64,000 bases of DNA. Origin: Hamadaea sp013361475. Lineage in GTDB: Bacteria; Actinomycetota; Actinomycetes; Mycobacteriales; Micromonosporaceae. Within the stretch, counting starts at the first letter, position 1, and each line of letters starts with the position of its first letter. The notes under the pieces are model-generated. The model searched no databases. It saw only the letters and a list, made by a program, of their open reading frames with translations, and was not told the DNA's origin. A program made the translations under genes and the position numbers. Of the stretch, positions 49,152 through 57,996 are shown piece by piece. The stretch covers positions 313,766-377,765 of the forward strand of contig NZ_JBFAHM010000011.1 of NCBI RefSeq assembly GCF_040654195.1. Direction: 5' to 3'.

Positions 49152-49970
49152 TCAGTTCTGCTCGACCGGGCACCACCAGGTCGTCCGGGTGCCCACCACG
49201 CCGACCTGCAACGCCGCACCGCACCGTGGACAGGTCCCCCCGGCCCGGCGAGCCGGAATGAACGACAACGTATGCACACCACCGTTGGCGAGGCTGTCGC
49301 CGACCGATTCGCGTACGGCGTCGTAGAGGCGGTCGACGTCGTCGGCGGACACCTCGTCGACCGGCCGGGACGGGCGGATCCGGGCCGTCCACAGCGCCTG
49401 ATCGGCCAGCAGGTTCCCGACCCCGGCCAGCGCCTCCTGATCCAGCAGCCGCGCCTTGACGGGTGCCGTCCCACGGCTCATCGCCGACTGGAACTCCTCC
49501 CGGGTCACCACCGCCGCGTCCGGGCCCAGCTTTTCGACCGGCGGGTCGAGGCGTACGCGGCCCAGCCGTCGCGGGTCGACCAAAGCGAGGAACCCGCCGT
49601 CGGCAAAGGTCAGCCGGAACCGGGTGAACCGCAGGTCACCCTGCCGGCGACCGCGCTCCCAGTAGTCACCGCCGTCCACCTCGGACCCGTGCCGGTCGGC
49701 GACCACGATCTTGCCCGACATGCCCAGGTGCAGGCCGAGCAACGGGCCAGGTTTGCGGGAACGACCAGCCCCGGTCGTCTCGCACCACATGCTCTTGCCG
49801 CGCCGGTGCACCGCCGACAGCCGCCGGCCCAGCAGCGCCGACCGGATCTCGCCCGGCATATGCGGCCGGCACACGTAGGTGTCGGTGTCGTCGACGTCGG
49901 CGATCACCCGGCCCAGGGCGTACCGGTCGATGACCTGGCGGGCGGACTCGACCTCCGGCAATTCGGGCAT
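49152..49970 (-). CDS. Fpg/Nei family DNA glycosylase
   Basis: The 272-residue base-excision repair enzyme has the catalytic N-terminus PELPEVE (Pro2, Glu3), HLGMSGKI, the Lys in VKARLLDQEALAGVGNLLADQ and a C-terminal finger. The finger has three Cys (CPRCGAAL and WWCPVEQN); the usual fourth Cys position is Glu, so zinc binding may be altered. It removes oxidised purines or pyrimidines. ATG 49970 was chosen because Pro2 must follow the initiator. A terminator hairpin of the upstream ABC gene ends 16 bases before it. Confidence 0.87.
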   Translation of the reverse strand: MPELPEVESARQVIDRYALGRVIADVDDTDTYVCRPHMPGEIRSALLGRRLSAVHRRGKSMWCETTGAGRSRKPGPLLGLHLGMSGKIVVADRHGSEVDGGDYWERGRRQGDLRFTRFRLTFADGGFLALVDPRRLGRVRLDPPVEKLGPDAAVVTREEFQSAMSRGTAPVKARLLDQEALAGVGNLLADQALWTARIRPSRPVDEVSADDVDRLYDAVRESVGDSLANGGVHTLSFIPARRAGGTCPRCGAALQVGVVGTRTTWWCPVEQN

Positions 49971-49985
49971 GCCGATCAAAATAGA

Positions 49986-50017
49986 GGGTGCCGCCCGCGT
50001 TTTCGCGAGCGGCACCC
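49986..50017 (-). terminator. terminator with U-rich tail after the FHA-ABC gene
   Basis: GGGTGCCGC and GCGGCACCC plus inner CGCG pairs form a 13-base stem with one mismatch. Read on the minus strand it is followed by TCTATTTT, the best rho-independent signal in the window. It stands just before the glycosylase start. Confidence 0.75.
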
Positions 50018-50029
50018 CGAGTCGTTCCC

Positions 50030-50092
50030 CGCTGGATCAGGGATATCTGTCGAATCTTTCCCCAAGATTAGACCGATATCCCTGATCCAGCG
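50030..50092. repeat. 63-base palindromic repeat, copy 1
   Basis: CGCTGGATCAGGGATAT (50030-50046) is perfectly mirrored at 50076-50092, giving a 17-base stem with a 29-base loop. The left arm and loop words GTCGAA and CCCC recur with identical spacing at 63893-63926. It may be a dispersed intergenic element or a reused terminator. Confidence 0.75.
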
Positions 50093-50158
50093 CCTAAGCG
50101 CGCGAGCGGGCCGGCGCGAGCGGGCCAACGCGAGCGCGAGCGCCGAGGCCGTAAAGCG

Positions 50159-52324
50159 TCAGTTCCGGCCGGGCTCGAACCGCCGCAACGCGAACCGGGC
50201 CGCGACCAGGAGCACCGCGATGTGCAGCAGCAGCACCGCGACTGCCCGCCACCAGTTGAACGGGGTCGGTGCCCAGATCGCCTCCGGGAAGGGGAAGCCG
50301 ACGAGGTTGGTCGTGGCCGCGCCGGCGGCGAAGCCCCACCGCGACGGGTCGATCGCCGAGATGATCTCCAGCGCCCGCTGGCCGGTGATCTCGAACAGGC
50401 CACCCGAGAGCACCAGCTGGAACATCACGCTGACGACCAGGATCGGCGTCGTCTGCTCGGTCGTGCGCACCAGGGCGCTGGCGAGCAGGCCGAGCGAGGT
50501 CGACGCGATCGCCACGAGCGTCGCCGCCACCGTGATCTCGATCATCGGATCGCCGAGCACCAGCGCCGCGGGCGGCTTGGGCCGGTCGAACATGGCCAGG
50601 TAGACGAAGATCGCGCACTGGATCGCGTCGATGACCAGGAAGACGACGACCTTCGACAACAGATAGGCGGTGGGGGACAGGCCGATCGCCCGTTCCCGCC
50701 GATAGATCGACTGTTCGTTGACGATCTCGCGGATCGCCACCGCCACACCCATGAAGGCCGCGCCGATCACGAACACGACGATGAGCCGCTGCCCCTCCAG
50801 CGCGAATCCCTCCGGGTCCGCGCTCAACCCCTTGTCACCGGGCACCGCCCGGCTCAGAATCGCCAGGGCCAGGGGCAATCCCACCAGGAACGCGGCATAC
50901 CCGCGGTCCGAGGCGATCACGGCGAGCATCCGCCAGCACAGCGTGATGAAGGCCCGCAGCGGCGCGCGCGGATGCCGCGCACGATCCTTGATAGACAGAT
51001 CTTGTACGCCGGAAGGAGCGGACTGCGCCGGTTTGGCGGCGTCGGCGAACCGGGTCGTCTCCGCCTCCGGCGGACCGGCCTGCTGGGGCACCGGCGGGCC
51101 TTCCACGACGGCGGCCGGCTCATCGAGGACGGCCTCGGCGACCGGCTCCGCCACCGGGGCGGCGGCGACCGTCACCAGTTCCTTGCGCGCATCGGAGATC
51201 CGGGCCAGCTCCTGCGCCACGTCACCGACGTAACGGCGGTAGACCTCGGAGTTGCGGAACTCCTGCGACCAGCGCCGGGGCTCGTTGGTGACCTTGTGGA
51301 AGACGTCGGCGTAGTCCTCGGCGCCGAAGAACGGCAGCACCTCGTCGGGCGGGCCGAAGTAGCCCATGTGCCCGCCCATGCACATGACCAGGACGCGGTC
51401 GCAGATGTCCAGGTGCAGCACGCTGTGCGTGACCACCACGACGGTACGCCCCCGGTCGGCGAGCAGGCGCAGCTCCCGCATGACCTCCTTGTCCAGGGCG
51501 GGGTCGAGGCCCGAGGTAGGTTCGTCCAGGGCCAGCAGCGACGGCTCGGTGAGCAGCTCCAGCGCGACCGAGGTGCGCTTGCGCTGGCCGCCCGAGAGCG
51601 TGTCGATACGCTGCCGGGCCCGCTCGCGCAGACCGAGGAGTTCGAGCACATCGGCGACTCGTTGCTTGCGCTGCCGGCGCGGCACGTCGTCGGCGAACCG
51701 CAGGGACGCCGAGAACCGCAGCGCCCGCTGCACGGTCAGCTGCCGGTGCAGCACGTCGTCCTGCGGCACCATGCCGATGCGGTGACGCAGCTCGGAGTAG
51801 TGCTCGTAGAGGTCGCGCCCGTCGTAGAGCAGCTCGCCCCGCGACGGCTTCTGGAAGCCGGTCATCGCCTTCACCAGGGTGGACTTGCCGCACCCACTCG
51901 GGCCGATGATGCCGAGCAGCGTGCCCTGCTGCAGCGCGAAGCTCACGTCGTCGAGCAGCGTCGCCTTTCCGACGTCCACCGTGATGTCGTCCGCGACGAA
52001 CGAGGTCGGACCCTGGTCGTCGTGCTGATACAGCCGTGCGCCGTCGTAGAGGAACTCGTGCCGGCCGACGGTGAACCGGTCGCCCGGCTTCAGGTCGCCC
52101 TTCTGCACACGCCGCCCATTGTGGTGGATGCCGTTGGTACTGCCCAGGTCCACCAGCTGATGCCCGGTGCCGACGCGCCGGATCTCCGCGTGCGAGCCGG
52201 AGACCCACAGGTCCGGCAGCACGATGTCGTTACCCGGATCGCGCCCGATCCGGATTCTGCCCTTATCGTCTAGCACTGCCACCGGAGTGAGGGCATCGGT
52301 GCCAGCCTGGCCGCTCGAAGTCAC
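50159..52324 (-). CDS. FHA-domain ABC exporter (Rv1747-like)
   Basis: The 721-residue fusion has an N-terminal FHA phosphothreonine-binding domain (about 18-95, RIGRDPGNDIVLPDLWVSGSHAEI and DLGSTNGIHHNG). An ABC ATPase follows (about 110-330, GPSGCGKST, LSGGQRKR, LLALDEPTSGLD), then an Ala/Pro/Glu-rich linker (about 385-440) and six C-terminal membrane helices of the ABC-2/WHITE type. Mycobacterial Rv1747 has this layout and is controlled by Ser/Thr kinases through its FHA domain; the same control is expected here. The substrate is unknown. Confidence 0.9.
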   Translation of the reverse strand: MTSSGQAGTDALTPVAVLDDKGRIRIGRDPGNDIVLPDLWVSGSHAEIRRVGTGHQLVDLGSTNGIHHNGRRVQKGDLKPGDRFTVGRHEFLYDGARLYQHDDQGPTSFVADDITVDVGKATLLDDVSFALQQGTLLGIIGPSGCGKSTLVKAMTGFQKPSRGELLYDGRDLYEHYSELRHRIGMVPQDDVLHRQLTVQRALRFSASLRFADDVPRRQRKQRVADVLELLGLRERARQRIDTLSGGQRKRTSVALELLTEPSLLALDEPTSGLDPALDKEVMRELRLLADRGRTVVVVTHSVLHLDICDRVLVMCMGGHMGYFGPPDEVLPFFGAEDYADVFHKVTNEPRRWSQEFRNSEVYRRYVGDVAQELARISDARKELVTVAAAPVAEPVAEAVLDEPAAVVEGPPVPQQAGPPEAETTRFADAAKPAQSAPSGVQDLSIKDRARHPRAPLRAFITLCWRMLAVIASDRGYAAFLVGLPLALAILSRAVPGDKGLSADPEGFALEGQRLIVVFVIGAAFMGVAVAIREIVNEQSIYRRERAIGLSPTAYLLSKVVVFLVIDAIQCAIFVYLAMFDRPKPPAALVLGDPMIEITVAATLVAIASTSLGLLASALVRTTEQTTPILVVSVMFQLVLSGGLFEITGQRALEIISAIDPSRWGFAAGAATTNLVGFPFPEAIWAPTPFNWWRAVAVLLLHIAVLLVAARFALRRFEPGRN

Positions 52325-52381
52325 CGGCCTATCATGCCGAAGCCGTCAAGTCGGCATCGCTATCGGTCCGGCTCTTCCCTG

Positions 52382-53194
52382 TCAGGTTTCCTGCAGCACC
52401 GCTGTGAGCTGCTCGGCGAACTCCGGAGCGTGGGCGGCGAAGCCGCCGTGGTCACCGGCGAACTCCATCGGTGTCAGTCCCACCTGGCGGGCGAAGACCT
52501 CGGCGCACCGCCGGGCGAACTGGCCCTTCGACGCTGCGCCCACTCCGACCACGATCCGGACCGGCGACGTTCGCAACGCGTCCAGGTCCGGAACGAACGC
52601 GGTGGTCTGCCGGATCAGATGGCCGAAGAAGACCTTGTTGGTCGCCTCCATGGTGGCCAGCTGTTCCGGTGACGGCTCCCAGCGCGGCACGTCCTCCTGC
52701 TGACCCATCCCGGCGAGCCCCGCATAGGTGAGGAACATCGTCAGCGCCGGCATGCTGCCCTGCGCCAGGAACGTCTGATAGATCTCCTCGAACTTCGCGT
52801 GGACCTCGGCGGAGTCCGGCAGCGTCTCGACGATCGGCGGCTCGTGGGCGACCAGCGTACGCACATCGCCCGGATGCGCCGTGATCAGCGCGAGCCCGAC
52901 GATCGCGCCGCCGCTGCTGCCCAGGTAGTCGACCGGCCCGCCGCCGAGACTCTCGATGAGCCGGTGCACGTCGTCGGCCTGCATCTCCGGCGTGATGTCC
53001 GCGTCGGCGTCGTCCCGGGTGCTCTTGCCGATCCCGCGCGGGTCGTAAGTCACCACGGTGTACCGCTCGGCCATCACCTGGGCCAGCGGGGTGAACCCGG
53101 TGCTGTCCATCGGCGACCCGATGAGCAGCAGCAACGGGCCCTCGCCCTGCGACTCGTAGTACAGGCGGGCGCCCGGGACATCGAGAAAGCTCAT
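52382..53194 (-). CDS. alpha/beta-fold hydrolase
   Basis: The 270-residue hydrolase has the oxyanion region LLLLIGSPMDSTGF, YDPRGIGKST, the nucleophile elbow GSSGGAIVGL and a late His in FAGDHGGFAAHAPEF. No signal peptide is present. ATG 53194 (MSFLDVPG) was chosen over 53215. It lies 28 bases downstream of the MFS exporter gene on the same strand, so they may be co-transcribed. Confidence 0.85.
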   Translation of the reverse strand: MSFLDVPGARLYYESQGEGPLLLLIGSPMDSTGFTPLAQVMAERYTVVTYDPRGIGKSTRDDADADITPEMQADDVHRLIESLGGGPVDYLGSSGGAIVGLALITAHPGDVRTLVAHEPPIVETLPDSAEVHAKFEEIYQTFLAQGSMPALTMFLTYAGLAGMGQQEDVPRWEPSPEQLATMEATNKVFFGHLIRQTTAFVPDLDALRTSPVRIVVGVGAASKGQFARRCAEVFARQVGLTPMEFAGDHGGFAAHAPEFAEQLTAVLQET

Positions 53195-53222
53195 GTCCCG
53201 GACGCTACCGCGCAACCGGCGC

Positions 53223-54683
53223 CTACGCCCGCCGGCCGGCCCGCGTACGCAGGAAGACCGCGATCAGAAGCGCCGCGACCAGGCACAGCACGGCGTTGGC
53301 CGCGACGGCGATCGTGACCGCGCGCAGCACCGCGCCCGAGCCGGCGTGACTGCCCAGCGACCCCGCGACGACCGCCGACATGACCGGGATGCCGAGCGTG
53401 ATCCCGACCTGCTGGCTCATCGTCGTCAGACCGGTCGCCAGGCCCTGCTCGCCGTCCGGCAGCCCCGAGGTGGCGGTGACCATGAAGCCGACGATCGCCA
53501 CGAGGTTCGCGACGCCGCCGACGAAGGTCAGCGGCAGCAGCAGGCCGATCCAGGCCGGATCGGAGCCGAGGAGGACCAGCGGCGCCGTCGCGGCCGTCTG
53601 CACCAGCAGCGCGGTCACGATCCCCGCCTTGGCGCCCAGCCGGCGGATCACCCGCGGGCCGAGCAGCCCACCGGCGACGGTTCCCGCGCCGAGCACCGAG
53701 AACGCGAGCCCGGCCGCCAGCGGCGAATAGCCCAGCACGTCCTGCAGATACAGGGTCAGCAGGAAGACCAGCGACGTCTCGGTCGCGAACGCCATCAGCC
53801 CCGCGAAGTTGCCCCAGGCCACCGTCGGCCGCCGGAGCACGGAGACCGGCACGAGCGGCTGCCGGTGGCGGCGCTCGATCACCCAGAACGCGGCCAGCAA
53901 TGCGACCGCAGCCGCCAGCGAACCGAGGACGAGCGGATCACGCCACGACGTCTGGCCAGCGGTCGTCAACCCGTACACCAAGGCGAGCAGCCCAAGCGTG
54001 ACCGTCACGGCGCCGGACAGATCGAGCGCGGGCCGAGCCGGCGGCCGGCCCTCCGGCAGGACGCGGACCGCGATCGGCAGAACCACGACGGCCACGACGA
54101 CGTTGATGAAGAACGCCCACCGCCAACTCAACAGGTCGGTGACCACGCCGCCGAGGATCGCGCCGGTGGTGAATCCGGCGGCGGTGAGCGCGCCGTTGAG
54201 GCCCAGTGCCTTGTCGCGCCTCGGTCCCTCGCCGAACGACGTCGTCAGCAGCGACAGCGCGGCCGGGGTGACGGCGGCGGTGGCCAGGCCCTGCAACGCC
54301 CGGGCCGCCAGCAGTACGCCCGGCGTGGTGGCCAGCCCGCCGGCCAGCGACGAGACGCCCAGCAGCGCCAAACCGGCCAGGAACAGCCGACGCCGTCCGA
54401 ACAGATCGGCGATCCGTCCGAAGAGCAGGGTGAACCCGGCGGCGCACAACGCGAACGCGGTGGCGATCCATTGCAGAGCGTGCAACGGCAGGCCGACGTC
54501 CCCGCCGATCACCGGCAGCGCGACGTTGAGGATGGAGAAGTCGACGGCGAGGGTGAAGCCCGCCGTCAGCAGGACGAGTAGGGTGAGCCGGTCGCGTCGG
54601 CCCGTCTTGACAGTGGCGGCCTGGGCCGCGGTGCTGGCGGAGGCGGCCTGGGCCGCGGTGTCGAGTTGATCGAGGACCGCCAT
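53223..54683 (-). CDS. MFS drug-exporter (DHA2, 14-helix type)
   Basis: The 486-residue, 14-helix antiporter-type exporter has the first-helix motif LTAGFTLAVDFSILNVALPVIG, motif A GRIADLFGRRRLFLAGLALLG and motif C-like ALLVARALQGLATAAVTPAALSLL. DHA2 members expel drugs, dyes or metabolites using the proton gradient. It is divergent from the XRE regulator at 54836, which may repress it. ATG 54683 was chosen. Confidence 0.87.
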   Translation of the reverse strand: MAVLDQLDTAAQAASASTAAQAATVKTGRRDRLTLLVLLTAGFTLAVDFSILNVALPVIGGDVGLPLHALQWIATAFALCAAGFTLLFGRIADLFGRRRLFLAGLALLGVSSLAGGLATTPGVLLAARALQGLATAAVTPAALSLLTTSFGEGPRRDKALGLNGALTAAGFTTGAILGGVVTDLLSWRWAFFINVVVAVVVLPIAVRVLPEGRPPARPALDLSGAVTVTLGLLALVYGLTTAGQTSWRDPLVLGSLAAAVALLAAFWVIERRHRQPLVPVSVLRRPTVAWGNFAGLMAFATETSLVFLLTLYLQDVLGYSPLAAGLAFSVLGAGTVAGGLLGPRVIRRLGAKAGIVTALLVQTAATAPLVLLGSDPAWIGLLLPLTFVGGVANLVAIVGFMVTATSGLPDGEQGLATGLTTMSQQVGITLGIPVMSAVVAGSLGSHAGSGAVLRAVTIAVAANAVLCLVAALLIAVFLRTRAGRRA

Positions 54684-54835
54684 GGCGATCGGTGTCCTTC
54701 CGCAGTGATGATCGGGATGCGATTCACTCTGCGGCGGCTCTCCGAACCCCCACCAGACCGCGATCTGACTGGTCAGCGGCTGCCTATCACTCGCAGGGTC
54801 AGGCAACGCCCGCCGCCGCGAGGCACACTGTGATC

Positions 54836-55750
54836 ATGAACGGCGAAACGACGGGCACCGACCTCGGCGAGTTCCTGCGCAGCCGGCGCGCCCGGCTGTC
54901 CCCGCAGGATGTCGGCCTCACCTCGTACGGGGCTCGCCGGGTGCCGGGCCTGCGCCGGGAAGAACTCGCCCAGCTCGCCGGGGTCAGCCTCACCTACTAC
55001 ACCCGGCTGGAACAGGGGCAGAGCGCCAACGCCTCCGAGTCGGTCATCGACGCCCTCGGCCGGGCGCTCAACCTGTCCGACGACGAACGAGCGCACCTGC
55101 ACAACCTGGCCCGCCCGCGACCGGCCCGCCGACCGCGTCCGCCGCGCCCGCAGACCGCCCGGTCGGGCGTACGCCAACTGCTGAAGGCGATGAGCGGCGT
55201 ACCGGCGGTCGTCATGGACCGCCGCAGCGACGTGCTCGCCTGGAACCAGCTCGGCCACCTGCTGCTGGCCGGGCACCACGACTTCGGCGCGCCGGACCGG
55301 ATCGCCGACCGGCCCAACCTGACTCGGATGCTGTTCTGCGACCCGCATACTCGCGAGCTGTATCCCCGCTGGAAGGAGGAGGCCGCCCGCGCGGTCGCCT
55401 CGCTGCGGCTGGTCACCGGCGGCTATCCCGACGACCGCGAGCTGGCCGAACTCGTCGGCGAGCTGTCGATGAAGAGCCGAGGGTTCGCGGCGTTGTGGTC
55501 GCGTCAGTCGGTACAGAACTGCATGACCGGCACCAAGCGGTTCCAGCATCCCGAGGTCGGCCCCCTCGACCTGGACTTCGAACTGCTGCACCTGCCCGAC
55601 GGCAACGGCACCCGGATCATCACCTACACCGCCGCCCCCGGTACGCCGTCGGACGCGGCGCTGCGGCTGCTGGCGTCCACGGCGCCGGCTCAGTCCGCTC
55701 CCGGTTCCCAGAGCCCGTCGGCGTCCCCGGACTCGATCCGGTCCCGGTAG
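54836..55750 (+). CDS. XRE-family regulator with MmyB-like ligand domain
   Basis: The 304-residue protein has an N-terminal Cro/C1 helix-turn-helix (about 10-75, LRSRRARLSPQDVG, RVPGLRREELAQLAGVSLTYYTRLEQG). A MmyB-like PAS-type domain follows (about 105-280, VPAVVMDRRSDVLAWNQLGHLLLAG, SRQSVQNCMTGTKRFQHPEVGPLDLDFELLHLPDG) and may bind a fatty-acid-like ligand. Such regulators usually sit next to the transporter or dehydrogenase they control. The divergent MFS gene is the obvious target. Its tail overlaps the convergent MerR gene by 61 bases. Confidence 0.88.
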   Translation: MNGETTGTDLGEFLRSRRARLSPQDVGLTSYGARRVPGLRREELAQLAGVSLTYYTRLEQGQSANASESVIDALGRALNLSDDERAHLHNLARPRPARRPRPPRPQTARSGVRQLLKAMSGVPAVVMDRRSDVLAWNQLGHLLLAGHHDFGAPDRIADRPNLTRMLFCDPHTRELYPRWKEEAARAVASLRLVTGGYPDDRELAELVGELSMKSRGFAALWSRQSVQNCMTGTKRFQHPEVGPLDLDFELLHLPDGNGTRIITYTAAPGTPSDAALRLLASTAPAQSAPGSQSPSASPDSIRSR

Positions 55751-56082
55751 ACGTCGATCTTGTGATCGATGGCGGCGAGATTCTGCCGCAATTCCTCCAC
55801 CTGCGCGGCGACCTCCGCGCGGTGTGCCTCCAGTAGCGCCAGCCGTTGCCGTTCGTTGCCCCGCCCCGCGGCCACGAGTTCGGCGTACCGGCGGATGGTG
55901 CGGATCGGCATGCCGGTGGCGCGCAACCGGGTGCAGATCGTGATCCAGTCCAGGTCAATCTGCTGGTAACGCCGCCGCCCGGTCGCGGTCCGCCCGACCG
56001 TGACGACCAGCCCCGCCCGCTCGTAGTACCGCAGCGTGTGCACGCTGACCCCGGTACGCCGGGCCGCCTCGGCGATGGTCAT
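55690..56082 (-). CDS. MerR-family regulator
   Basis: The 130-residue protein has the MerR DNA-binding domain MTIAEAARRTGVSVHTLRYYERAGLVV, followed by a coiled-coil dimerisation helix (about 80-125, RQRLALLEAHRAEVAAQVEELRQNLAAIDHKIDVYRDRI). It lacks metal-binding cysteines, so it probably senses an organic or redox signal. ATG 56082 was preferred over GTG 56100, because the latter would start inside the promoter spacer bound by the regulator. Its likely target is the divergent SDR gene. Confidence 0.85.
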   Translation of the reverse strand: MTIAEAARRTGVSVHTLRYYERAGLVVTVGRTATGRRRYQQIDLDWITICTRLRATGMPIRTIRRYAELVAAGRGNERQRLALLEAHRAEVAAQVEELRQNLAAIDHKIDVYRDRIESGDADGLWEPGAD

Positions 56083-56086
56083 TCCC

Positions 56087-56117
56087 TTGACTTCGAGCAC
56101 GCTCTCAATTCTAGGGT
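56087..56117 (+). promoter_or_regulatory. MerR-type promoter with 19-base spacer
   Basis: TTGACT (56087-56092) and TAGGGT (56112-56117) are separated by 19 bases, the overlong spacing typical of promoters activated by MerR twisting. The spacer holds the dyad GAGC-AC-GCTC (56095-56104). Transcription would start at about 56124, on the SDR start codon. Confidence 0.7.
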
Positions 56118-56124
56118 CATGATC

Positions 56125-56832
56125 ATGACAACCACCCTGATCACGGGCGCGACCAAAGGCCTCGGCCTCGAGACCGCCCGCCGCCTGAACGACGCCGGCC
56201 ACACCGTCTACATCGGAAGCCGCGACGCGGAGCGCGGCCGTGCGGCGGCGCTGCGGCTGGGCGTACGCTCGGTGCAGCTCGACGTCACCGACGACGCCTC
56301 CGTCGAAGCGGCGGCTCGCGCGATCGATGCCGACGGCGGACTGGACGTGCTGGTCAACAACGCCGGAATCCAGGTCGAGATGCACGACGGCGGCATCGTC
56401 GGCGCCGACGGGCTCAACGCCGAGATGATGCGCCAGACCTTCGAGACCAACGTCTTCGGCCCGGTACGCGTCCTGCACGCGTTCCTGCCGTTGCTGCTCC
56501 GCTCGGCGTCCCCGGTCGTCGTCAACGTCAGCAGCGGCCTGGCTTCGCTCGCCCGGGTCACGACGCCCGGCACTCCGGCGTACGCGTATCCCGGGGTGGC
56601 GTATCCGGCGTCGAAGACCGCCCTGAACATGCTCACCGTGCAGTACGCGAAGGCGTACCCGGCGATCCGGATCAACGCCGTCGAGCCGGGCTTCACCAAG
56701 ACCGACCTCAATGGCAACACCGGGCACCAGACGGTCGAGCAAGGGGCCGAGATCATCGTGCGGATGGCCGGCCTGGGACCGGACGGCCCCACCGGCGGCT
56801 ACTTCGACGCCAACGGCACCCTGCCCTGGTGA
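56125..56832 (+). CDS. short-chain dehydrogenase/reductase
   Basis: The 235-residue classical SDR has TGATKGLG (about 7-14), the NNAG motif LVNNAGIQ, catalytic Ser in VNVSSGLASL and Tyr/Lys in AYPASKTALN. It oxidises or reduces a carbonyl/alcohol with NAD(P). It is controlled by the divergent MerR protein. The -10 box places the transcript start at the ATG, so the message is probably leaderless; an ATG six bases upstream is the alternative. The 3' end overlaps the convergent monooxygenase gene by 34 bases. Confidence 0.87.
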   Translation: MTTTLITGATKGLGLETARRLNDAGHTVYIGSRDAERGRAAALRLGVRSVQLDVTDDASVEAAARAIDADGGLDVLVNNAGIQVEMHDGGIVGADGLNAEMMRQTFETNVFGPVRVLHAFLPLLLRSASPVVVNVSSGLASLARVTTPGTPAYAYPGVAYPASKTALNMLTVQYAKAYPAIRINAVEPGFTKTDLNGNTGHQTVEQGAEIIVRMAGLGPDGPTGGYFDANGTLPW

Positions 56833-57914
56833 ATCGGTGCGGTGACCGGGCGGGCCGCGATCGCCTTCGCCACGCGGTCGGCGTCGCGTCCCGCGCCCTG
56901 CACCATGCCGGAGGAGAAGGCGTACTGGAAGTGCAGCCCGGTGAAGTAGAGCCCGGGAACCTCCGGCACCATGCCGCGCTCGTGCCGGGGTGTCACGCCG
57001 TCGAGGACGGGAATGTTCACCCACGAGAAGCCCGGTTCGTAGCCGGTGCACCACACGACGTTGTCGGCGGCGACGACCTGGCCGTCGGCGAGCACCGGCA
57101 GGCCATCCTGCACGCCGACCATCTTGGGCGCGCGGACGACTCCGGCCTCGGCCAGCTCCCGCGGCCGGGTCCGGATCAGGGGCCCGCCACCGCTGTGGGC
57201 GGCCGCCTGGGCCTTGCGCCCGATCGGGGTGGCGACACTCAGCAGCCGGTGGAAGACCAGCCGGAGCACGACCCGGCTCAACAGCAGGCGACTCGGCCAG
57301 CCCGCGATGCGGAACGGCAGGTGCCCGGTGTCCCGGCCCGCGACGACCACCTTGTGCGTACGCGCGAGTTCGAGGCCGATCTCGGCGCCGGAGTTGCCCG
57401 CGCCGACGACCAGGACGGTGCCCGGCTGGAGCTGGCTCGGGTTGCGGTAGGCGATCGAATGCAGCTGCGTGATGGCCGGACTCAGGTCGGCGGCGAACTC
57501 GGGCAGCTTCGGCTGCTGCTGGTTGCCCATCGCGACGACGACGTTGTCCGCGGTGTACTGCCGCGCGCCTGCGTCGACGAGGAAACCTTCGTCGGTCCGG
57601 GTCAGGGCGTCGACGCGTACGCCGGTCTGCACGTCGAGCTGGAACCGCTCGGCGTACGCCTGCAGGTAGTCGGCCATCTGGTCCTTGGTCGGGAAGGCGA
57701 ACCCGTGATCGGGGAAGGCCATTCCGGGAAGGGCGTCGTAGCGGGCCGGGGTGAACAGCCGCAGCGAGTCCCAGCGCCGCCGCCAGACGTCGCCGATCTG
57801 GTCGTGGGCGTCCACGATGAGGAACGGCCGGCCCAGTCTCCGCAGGTGGTAGCCGGTCGACAAGCCGGCCTGGCCGGCTCCGATGATCAGCGTCTCGACA
57901 TGGTTCGTGTTCAT
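56799..57914 (-). CDS. flavin-containing monooxygenase-like NAD(P)-binding protein
   Basis: The 371-residue protein has an N-terminal FAD-binding IIGAGQAGLSTGYHLRRLG (about 10-28), a central NADPH-binding VVGAGNSGAEIGLELART (about 170-187) and a WCTGYEPGF motif near residue 288. It resembles small FMO/YUCCA-like oxidases that hydroxylate N- or S-containing or carbonyl substrates. The classic FMO fingerprint is incomplete, so the exact reaction is open. It overlaps the SDR gene tail to tail. Confidence 0.85.
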   Translation of the reverse strand: MNTNHVETLIIGAGQAGLSTGYHLRRLGRPFLIVDAHDQIGDVWRRRWDSLRLFTPARYDALPGMAFPDHGFAFPTKDQMADYLQAYAERFQLDVQTGVRVDALTRTDEGFLVDAGARQYTADNVVVAMGNQQQPKLPEFAADLSPAITQLHSIAYRNPSQLQPGTVLVVGAGNSGAEIGLELARTHKVVVAGRDTGHLPFRIAGWPSRLLLSRVVLRLVFHRLLSVATPIGRKAQAAAHSGGGPLIRTRPRELAEAGVVRAPKMVGVQDGLPVLADGQVVAADNVVWCTGYEPGFSWVNIPVLDGVTPRHERGMVPEVPGLYFTGLHFQYAFSSGMVQGAGRDADRVAKAIAARPVTAPIHQGRVPLASK

Positions 57915-57996
57915 GCCCCGACGCTATGGCCGGCCCGAGTACGCGCGCTTCGGCAGAACCCCGCACCCTGTCCGATCGCCGGATGGGGGATTTCCC

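Noticed and set aside
55690..57966. Single long minus-strand frame of about 760 codons joining the MerR and monooxygenase regions
   Set aside because: Only the MerR end is real. The remaining part is a shadow of the SDR and monooxygenase genes.
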